Assembly (NCBI GenBank): GCA_049323755.1
Contig: JBMOPE010000002.1
Location: 38,189 to 102,188, forward strand
Source: BRHc4a sp049323755
GTDB lineage: Bacteria; Bacillota; Desulfotomaculia; Desulfotomaculales; Desulfocucumaceae
Length of the DNA stretch: 64,000 bases
Reading direction: 5' to 3'
Part shown: positions 59,280 to 64,000 of the stretch, piece by piece
How the letters are laid out: each line of letters opens with the position of its first letter
Numbering within the stretch: position 1 is the stretch's first letter
The notes under the pieces: generated by a model
What the model was told of the DNA's origin: nothing
The model's input: the letters and a program-made list of their open reading frames with translations, nothing else
Database searches by the model: none
Program-made: the position numbers and the translations under genes

Positions 59280-60512
59280 ATGTCCGAAGTAAAAAAGAAA
59301 CGCTATATTCCTCTTGCCAGCTCCAAATACCTTGAAAAGACCATGACCAGATATTATGCCTTAACGCAGTACCACAGGTATTGGGGGAAGCCCCTAAAGC
59401 GGCCCCTGGCCTGGGTCACCAGCGGGGGACCTGTGGAACTGCTCCGGATCTTTAAAATACACCCTGTTTACCCGGAGCAGTACGGTGCAATATGCAGCAC
59501 CAGGAAGGCCACGGAAAAACTCTGTCAGGTTGCCGAGGCCGCCGGGTATTCCCAGGATCTTTGCTCCTATGCCCGGTCTCATATTGGCTCTATACTCCGC
59601 CCCGACCTGGCTCCCATGGGAGGGCTTCCCAAGCCTGACCTGCTGGTTTGCTGCAATAATATCTGCGGCACAGTCCTGAAGTGGTACGAGGCAGTTGCGA
59701 GACTTTTGAAGGTGCCTCTGCTGGTGCTGGACACACCATACCTGCCGGAAGGTTACGAGGAACACACAAGAGAATATGTTTTGGAACAGGTCCGTGATAT
59801 GATAAAATTCCTTGAGAAGTTTACAGGCCGCCGCCTAAATACCAGGGAAATGGAGCGCCAGGCGGCTCTTAGCAACCAGGCGGTAACTCTCTGGAAGGAA
59901 ATAAGGGAGCTCTGCCAGGCGCAGCCCTCGCCTCTAAATGGCCCGGATCTGTTTATACAGATGGCCCCCATAGTGGTCATGCGGGGGACCAGCCCGGTAG
60001 TGGACTACTACAAAAGATTAAAGCAGGAGGTGGCTCAGAGGGTAGAAAATGGAGTCGCTGCGGTAGAAGGAGAAAAAATACGGCTGGTGTGGGATAACAT
60101 TGCCATCTGGAGCAACCTCTTCAGCTTTACGAAAATGTTTACCGAAAAAAATGCCTGCTTTGTAACTGATACATATACCGGGGGATGGTCAATGGTTCTT
60201 GAGCCCGGAGACCCTCTGGAAAGCCTGGCGCATGCCTACACCACTGTATTTCTGAATCGCTCGCCAGACTTTCGCGCAAAGCAGCTTATAGAACTGGTAA
60301 GGGATTACAGGGCCGATGGCTTTGTAATGCACTCTAATCGTTCCTGCAAGCCATATTCTCTGGTTCAGGAGGTAATTCGGCGGAAGGTGATGAAGGAGAC
60401 TGGAGTGCCGGGCCTTATGGTGGAGGCTGATATGGCTGATCCCAGGGCTTATGCCGAGGAGCCCATCCGCAACAGGGTGCAGGCATTCATGGAAACTCTG
60501 GGAGGATTATAA
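59280..60512 (+). CDS. 2-hydroxyacyl-CoA dehydratase subunit (HadB/HgdA-like)
   Basis: 410 aa. AICSTRKATEKLCQVAEAAGYSQDLCSYARSHIG near 75 and CCNNICGTVLKWYEAVARLLKVPLLVLDTPY near 125 carry the cluster cysteines; MHSNRSCKPYS near 355 matches the third ligand. Length agrees with HadB (~408). It forms a heterodimer with the 58087 product, needing an activator that injects an electron with ATP. Confidence 0.92.
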   Translation: MSEVKKKRYIPLASSKYLEKTMTRYYALTQYHRYWGKPLKRPLAWVTSGGPVELLRIFKIHPVYPEQYGAICSTRKATEKLCQVAEAAGYSQDLCSYARSHIGSILRPDLAPMGGLPKPDLLVCCNNICGTVLKWYEAVARLLKVPLLVLDTPYLPEGYEEHTREYVLEQVRDMIKFLEKFTGRRLNTREMERQAALSNQAVTLWKEIRELCQAQPSPLNGPDLFIQMAPIVVMRGTSPVVDYYKRLKQEVAQRVENGVAAVEGEKIRLVWDNIAIWSNLFSFTKMFTEKNACFVTDTYTGGWSMVLEPGDPLESLAHAYTTVFLNRSPDFRAKQLIELVRDYRADGFVMHSNRSCKPYSLVQEVIRRKVMKETGVPGLMVEADMADPRAYAEEPIRNRVQAFMETLGGL

Positions 60513-60523
60513 CAGGAGGTAAT

Positions 60524-61312
60524 ATGAGCAAGTATTATATTGGCGTTGATATAGGTTCTCTTACTACAAAGGTTGTTATGGTAAATGACTCCGGTGAAAT
60601 AGCAGCAAGGGCCACAGGCCGTTCAGGATATTCGGGTAAGGATGTGGCGGCCAGGCTGACGGAAGGCCTCCTGAGGGAAAAGGGGCTGGGGCAAAATGAT
60701 TTAGCCGCCACGGTGGCCACCGGCTACGGGAGGGTAACCTATCCCTCGGACCGGGAGGTGTCGGAGATAACCTGCCAGGCAAAGGGAATAGCCCACCTTT
60801 TCGGAACTGCAAGAACAGTTATTGATATTGGAGGACAGGACAGCAAGGTTATTAAGATACTTAACGGCGGCAAAGTTGTTGACTTTGCCATGAATGACAA
60901 GTGTGCGGCCGGCACGGGACGTTTCCTGGAGGTAATGGCGGGTGCCCTTGAGGTAAGGCTGGAGGATGTTGGTGACCTGGCGCTGCAGGCCACAGGTCAG
61001 TGCCAGATATCATCGTTCTGCACGGTTTTTGCCGAATCAGAGGTTATATCCCACGTTTCCTCCGGTGCTTCGAAGGCCGATATACTGGCCGGTGTATGTG
61101 AGTCAGTTGCGGTAAGAGTAGCCTCCATGACGGCAAGAACCGGGCTTGAGCCTGATGTTGTGTTTACCGGCGGGGTGGCCCGCAACAAGGGTGTTTCAGC
61201 AGCCCTGGCCAAACAGCTTGGCTGCAGCCTGCTAATACCTGATGAGCCGGAAATAACGGCCGCCCTGGGGGCAGCTCTCTTTGCAAGGGAAATTAAAAAA
61301 GTATATAATTAA
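60524..61312 (+). CDS. ATP-dependent activator of the dehydratase (HgdC/HadI family)
   Basis: 262 aa, ASKHA fold. GVDIGSLTTKVVMV at residues ~6-19 (phosphate 1), DIGGQDSKVIKI near 103, NDKCAAGTGRFLEV near 127 and SSFCTVFAESE near 166 with the two cysteines that bridge a 4Fe-4S cluster between monomers, then FTGGVARNKGV near 220. It hydrolyses ATP to push an electron to the dehydratase. Only one such gene is present, which favours dehydratase over benzoyl-CoA reductase. Its stop is supplied by a repeat. Confidence 0.95.
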   Translation: MSKYYIGVDIGSLTTKVVMVNDSGEIAARATGRSGYSGKDVAARLTEGLLREKGLGQNDLAATVATGYGRVTYPSDREVSEITCQAKGIAHLFGTARTVIDIGGQDSKVIKILNGGKVVDFAMNDKCAAGTGRFLEVMAGALEVRLEDVGDLALQATGQCQISSFCTVFAESEVISHVSSGASKADILAGVCESVAVRVASMTARTGLEPDVVFTGGVARNKGVSAALAKQLGCSLLIPDEPEITAALGAALFAREIKKVYN

Positions 61313-61397
61313 ACGCCCTATGGGCATTGCCGCTGTTCAGCGGCATTTTAAGCATTATTCATGGGTCCGGAATTGGGAATCAGGAATTGGGAATTGG
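61309..61397 (-). repeat. GGAATTG-heptamer composite repeat, copy 8 (reverse)
   Basis: TTAAACGCCC...GGGCATTGCCGCTG-TTC-AGCGGCA...AAGCATTATTCATGGGTCC followed by GGAATTG units to 61397. This is the same element as copy 1 in opposite orientation. Its TTAAA contains the TAA stop of the activator gene. Confidence 0.85.
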
Positions 61398-61441
61398 CTA
61401 AAGCGACTCATTATTTCATGTATTATTAAAGCTATCCTTCT

Positions 61442-61467
61442 TAGCCCGGGAAAAAAGTCCCGGGCTA
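61442..61467. terminator. Hairpin downstream of the activator gene
   Basis: TAGCCCGGGA-AAAAAG-TCCCGGGCTA, perfect 10-base stem followed by TTGTAATT. No gene is seen in 61398-61580. Confidence 0.7.
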
Positions 61468-61580
61468 TTGTAATTATGTAGCAAAGATTTACCATCATTT
61501 TGGGCGATTATAAAAAAATATGTCTTTTAATATGTTTTTTTGGTACTATTTATGGTAAGAAAAATACGGAGAGAAAAGTT

Positions 61581-62552
61581 ATGTGCAGGATGAACCAGGA
61601 TATAAACAGAATAAGCTTTTTCTCCCACTTTATAACCATAATAACCATAGTTGCCCTAAACAGCTGGTTTAAGGTTATTCCTGCTTTTACCACGGTGCTT
61701 ATTGTGGCAGCCATACTCTTTTCACTATACCTTAATATCCAGCACTCAGTTTTTAGAAAAACTTCTTTCGGCCAGGCGCTTGCTGTTTTTATCGCAGTTT
61801 ATTATCCTGTAATGATAACTCTTTTTATATCCCTGGTAGAATACCAGTCAATTGTCTGGATTTTTATATATTTCCTTACTATGTTAAGAAACCCCTACCT
61901 GAGCTTAGGGGCTTCGGTTGTTAACGGGCTGGTGTCGGTTCTTTGTTTTGTTTTTGTGGCCACCAGGATATTTCACCTTAATACCTTTGAAATAATTTTC
62001 GGATCAATAATTTTTTCAATGGCGGCAGTGCTTTCCTGGGTACTCAATCAGAGGCTGTGGATGTTTGAGCAGCAGTCCATGCGTGACGGGCTAACCGGCC
62101 TTAAAAATTACAGGTCCCTCAACCTTGCTCTCAGACAGGAAATAGGCAAATGCCTTGAAGAAGGCCGCCCCTGCAGCATACTAATGATAGATATAGACAA
62201 TTTTAAAAAATATAATGACAAAATGGGCCACGTAAAAGGAGACAGAACCTTGCGGGAAGTGGCAAAGATAATGTCGTCCAATATGAGGGACAGCGATATG
62301 ATATTCCGCTACGGAGGAGAGGAATTCTGTGCCCTTTTACCGGGAGTGGGGCAGGAAAAGACCAAAAGCGTGGCGGAAAGGATACGGGGCCAGGTGGAAG
62401 AAGCCTTCGCCCAACACGATTTCCCCGTAACGGTGTCCATAGGGATATCATCTACCGAGAGCGGCATTAAAAATCCCAGGCAGCTTCTTGAAGAGGCGGA
62501 CAAGGCTCTATATAAGGCAAAAATTCTTAAAAACAGAGTAGTAGCCTTCTAA
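61581..62552 (+). CDS. Membrane diguanylate cyclase (GGDEF)
   Basis: About 323 aa; ATG at 61581 with GGAGAG upstream. Six membrane helices in the first ~160 residues, then a GGDEF domain: DGLTGLKNYRSLN near 172, MIDIDNFKKYNDKMGHVKGDR near 200, RYGGEEFCALLPG near 250, and the inhibitory site RxxD five residues before GGEEF. It makes c-di-GMP from two GTP; the membrane part may sense a signal. Confidence 0.94.
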   Translation: MCRMNQDINRISFFSHFITIITIVALNSWFKVIPAFTTVLIVAAILFSLYLNIQHSVFRKTSFGQALAVFIAVYYPVMITLFISLVEYQSIVWIFIYFLTMLRNPYLSLGASVVNGLVSVLCFVFVATRIFHLNTFEIIFGSIIFSMAAVLSWVLNQRLWMFEQQSMRDGLTGLKNYRSLNLALRQEIGKCLEEGRPCSILMIDIDNFKKYNDKMGHVKGDRTLREVAKIMSSNMRDSDMIFRYGGEEFCALLPGVGQEKTKSVAERIRGQVEEAFAQHDFPVTVSIGISSTESGIKNPRQLLEEADKALYKAKILKNRVVAF

Positions 62553-62599
62553 AAGGGCCTGAAAACCAATTTTCTCATTATTTAACTTCCTTGCAGCCA

Positions 62600-62628
62600 T
62601 TGACACCGGGCCATTTTTCTGTTATCAT
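62600..62628 (+). promoter_or_regulatory. SigA-type promoter of tRNA-Arg
   Basis: TTGACA, 17-base spacer, TATCAT, 15 bases before the tRNA. Confidence 0.75.
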
Positions 62629-62643
62629 ATGCTTTGCGTTTAA

Positions 62644-62720
<77 letters not shown>

Positions 62721-62752
62721 GTTTTTAAAAACCTAGAAAAATCAAGGGTTAC

Positions 62753-62787
62753 AATGGACTTGCTAAAGAATGCGAGTCCATTTTTAT
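62753..62787 (+). terminator. Terminator after tRNA-Arg
   Basis: AATGGACT, a 14-base loop, AGTCCATT, then TTT. Confidence 0.75.
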
Positions 62788-62848
62788 GTTTAACAGTCCG
62801 TTGGTGTTGGAATTTTAAATCCGTTGCCATGAAAGGAAGGATAATAAA

Positions 62849-63838
62849 ATGCCAAGGATAAAGAGAAAACTTGATTTCGAGGTTTTGCTGAATAGATTTT
62901 TAAACTCCAAAAAGTCAGATGGGTGTGCTTCCAGAACTATAAGTGATTATGAATTCCATGCAAGGAAATTTTGGAAGTGGGTACAGGAGGAATGTGAAGG
63001 TCTATCTTTCCAGGATGTTTCAAAAGATATTGTAAGAGAGCATATTAATTACTTGCGATTTGATAAGGTTAAATGGGATAATCACCCATATCACAAACCA
63101 CAAGGTTCGGGATTATCGGCAGCAACTATTAACTTGCGTATTAGAAATTTGAAAGTATTTTTTAACTGGTTGGCAGGAGAAGGGTATGTTGAGAATTCAC
63201 TTATGCAGGGTATGAAGCAACATAAAATAGATGATGATGTAATTAATTCTTTAACAGAAGACGAAGTATTGAAACTTATAAAACAGCCAAATTTGAATAC
63301 ATATACAGGTTATAGAGATTATGTTTTAATGTTATTTATCTTAGACACAGGTATACGCATAGGTGAAGCATTATCTCTAAGTGACAATGATTTCTGTAAA
63401 ACATCAATAATTGTACCTTCAAATATATCAAAAACCAGGAAAGCAAGAGAAATTCCTTTATCGAAGACTGTTTCATTAGAAATTGAACAGCTAATAAAGG
63501 AAAAATTTAAAAATTGGGATACACATAAAATTTTCACTACATATAGCGGTAAACCATTAACCCCAAGCGGATTTAACCACCGTTTAAGTAAATATGCTGA
63601 TAAAGCAGGAATTACACGAAGGATATATCCATATTTACTGCGTCATACATTTGCCTTGCTTTATCTTAAATTGAAACATGGAGATGCTTTTAGTTTGCAA
63701 CGAATTTTGGGTCATAGCTCTCTTAATACTACACGGAAATATGTGCATATGTCCAATATAGACTTAAAGGAAATGCATAATATTTATAGTCCTATTGAAT
63801 CTTTAATTAGTAAAGAAAAAAGAAAAATCTATAGATAA
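62849..63838 (+). CDS. Tyrosine recombinase/integrase
   Basis: 329 aa. N-terminal SAM-like arm/core-binding domain (~8-110) and catalytic domain (~135-320). Active-site residues: Arg in DTGIRIGEALSL near 170, Lys in the beta-hairpin SKTRKAREIPL near 195, Arg-His of PYLLRHTFA near 270, His of LGHSSLNTT near 293 and the Tyr nucleophile in RKYVHM near 303. Tyr replaces the first His of HxxR. It is clearly more AT-rich than its neighbours and starts 128 bases after tRNA-Arg, which suggests a mobile element integrated at that tRNA. ATG with GAAAGGAAGG upstream. Confidence 0.9.
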   Translation: MPRIKRKLDFEVLLNRFLNSKKSDGCASRTISDYEFHARKFWKWVQEECEGLSFQDVSKDIVREHINYLRFDKVKWDNHPYHKPQGSGLSAATINLRIRNLKVFFNWLAGEGYVENSLMQGMKQHKIDDDVINSLTEDEVLKLIKQPNLNTYTGYRDYVLMLFILDTGIRIGEALSLSDNDFCKTSIIVPSNISKTRKAREIPLSKTVSLEIEQLIKEKFKNWDTHKIFTTYSGKPLTPSGFNHRLSKYADKAGITRRIYPYLLRHTFALLYLKLKHGDAFSLQRILGHSSLNTTRKYVHMSNIDLKEMHNIYSPIESLISKEKRKIYR

Positions 63839-63848
63839 GTTCTAACAT

Positions 63849-63871
63849 AGAGAGAGGGTAAAACCCTCTCT
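63849..63871 (+). terminator. Hairpin after the integrase
   Basis: AGAGAGGGT and ACCCTCTCT pair around a short A-rich loop, but no T run follows. It probably ends the integrase message. Confidence 0.55.
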
Positions 63872-63895
63872 AAGGAGACCGTTTCAAATTTTGTG

Positions 63896-63945
63896 TAAAC
63901 CTCCAAACAAATGATGTAAGATAAGAGCATCAGTTTGGAGGTTTA
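63896..63945 (+). other. Inverted repeat hiding the transposase ribosome site
   Basis: TAAACCTCCAAAC (63896-63908) and GTTTGGAGGTTTA (63933-63945) form a perfect 13-base stem. The GGAGG of the transposase start lies in the second arm. Confidence 0.7.
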
Positions 63946-63948
63946 TTT

Positions 63949-64000
63949 ATGGCCAAAAGGAAGATCAGTCCAGAAAGAAGGGCGCAACGGAAAAAACTGT
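63949..64000 (+). CDS. Putative transposase, N-terminal fragment (cut by window end)
   Basis: 17 codons are visible: MAKRKISPERRAQRKKL, strongly basic. No transposase motif can be seen yet; identity rests on the IS-like end upstream. The ribosome site GGAGG (63937-63941) lies within a hairpin arm, so translation may be blocked in some transcripts. Confidence 0.4.
   Translation, partial: MAKRKISPERRAQRKKL

Larger units (their letters stand above)
63873..64000 (+). mobile_element. Left end of a probable IS256-type insertion sequence
   Basis: GAGACCGTTTCAAATTTTGTGTAAAC-like terminal sequence, of which TTTTGTGTAAAC is characteristic of IS256/Mutator-type ends, followed after ~50 bases by the start of an open reading frame cut by the window edge. 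The other end is not in the window, so the family assignment is tentative. Confidence 0.5.

Noticed and set aside
58087..61312. Class I benzoyl-CoA reductase
   Set aside because: That enzyme needs two different ASKHA subunits; only one activator is encoded here.

Overview
The window reads as chromosome of an anaerobic, spore-forming, Gram-positive bacterium, most likely a Peptococcaceae-type clostridium of the Desulfotomaculum/Pelotomaculum kind. This is inferred from gene content, not from a database search. The evidence is CotF-like spore coat genes, an SpeD-type AdoMet decarboxylase, SH3b/AMIN amidase cell-wall genes, ferredoxin-dependent 2-oxoacid oxidation, an Hdr-like membrane Fe-S oxidoreductase, two acyl-CoA dehydrogenases, several CoA ligases and transferases, a radical 2-hydroxyacyl-CoA dehydratase system, and PAS-sigma54 activators. 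No oxygen-respiration genes are seen.

Layout. 1-9.7 kb: NarI/HdrD-like oxidoreductase, an HNH protein, an ABC-2 exporter, an unassigned conserved protein with SCP2 and APC-permease genes, and an L,D-transpeptidase. 9.9-18.9 kb: amidase, orphan dehydratase-like protein, the MBL-rph-rdgB-yfcE housekeeping group, tRNA-Gly, DUF421, speH, M50 protease. 19.1-20.6 kb: four minus-strand small genes whose products carry five copies of an NQNGxxN motif; I do not recognise this family, and it is the best candidate for something undescribed. 20.9-30.8 kb: kinase, MocR regulator with a paralogous aminotransferase, acyl-CoA dehydrogenases and ligase, methionine gamma-lyase. 31.0-37.5 kb: leucine dehydrogenase and 2-oxoacid:ferredoxin oxidoreductase (VorDABC-like) with a PAS-sigma54 regulator and an SDR. 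38-46.4 kb: TRAP transporter, two CoA-transferases and a second PAS-sigma54 regulator. 46.6-49.4 kb: spore coat and small membrane proteins. 49.4-55.0 kb: dppABCDF peptide importer. 55.5-61.3 kb: FadR-type regulator, acyl-CoA ligase, two dehydratase subunits and activase. 61.5-64 kb: diguanylate cyclase, tRNA-Arg, an AT-rich tyrosine integrase and the start of an insertion sequence.

How it fits together. Peptides and carboxylates enter through Dpp and TRAP systems. Amino acids are deaminated (leucine dehydrogenase, aminotransferases, MegL), their keto acids are oxidised to acyl-CoA by the Vor complex, and acyl groups are moved by CoA-transferases and ligases. Acyl-CoA dehydrogenases probably pass electrons to the membrane Hdr-like protein. 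Consensus-like -24/-12 promoters stand before both CoA-transferase genes, which flank a PAS-sigma54 activator, and a near match stands before the leucine dehydrogenase operon next to the other activator.

Two families of dispersed heptamer repeats (GGAATTG-type with a double-hairpin core, and CAGAATT-type) fill many intergenic gaps. The first sits at or inside gene 3' ends and supplies the last codons of one Vor subunit.
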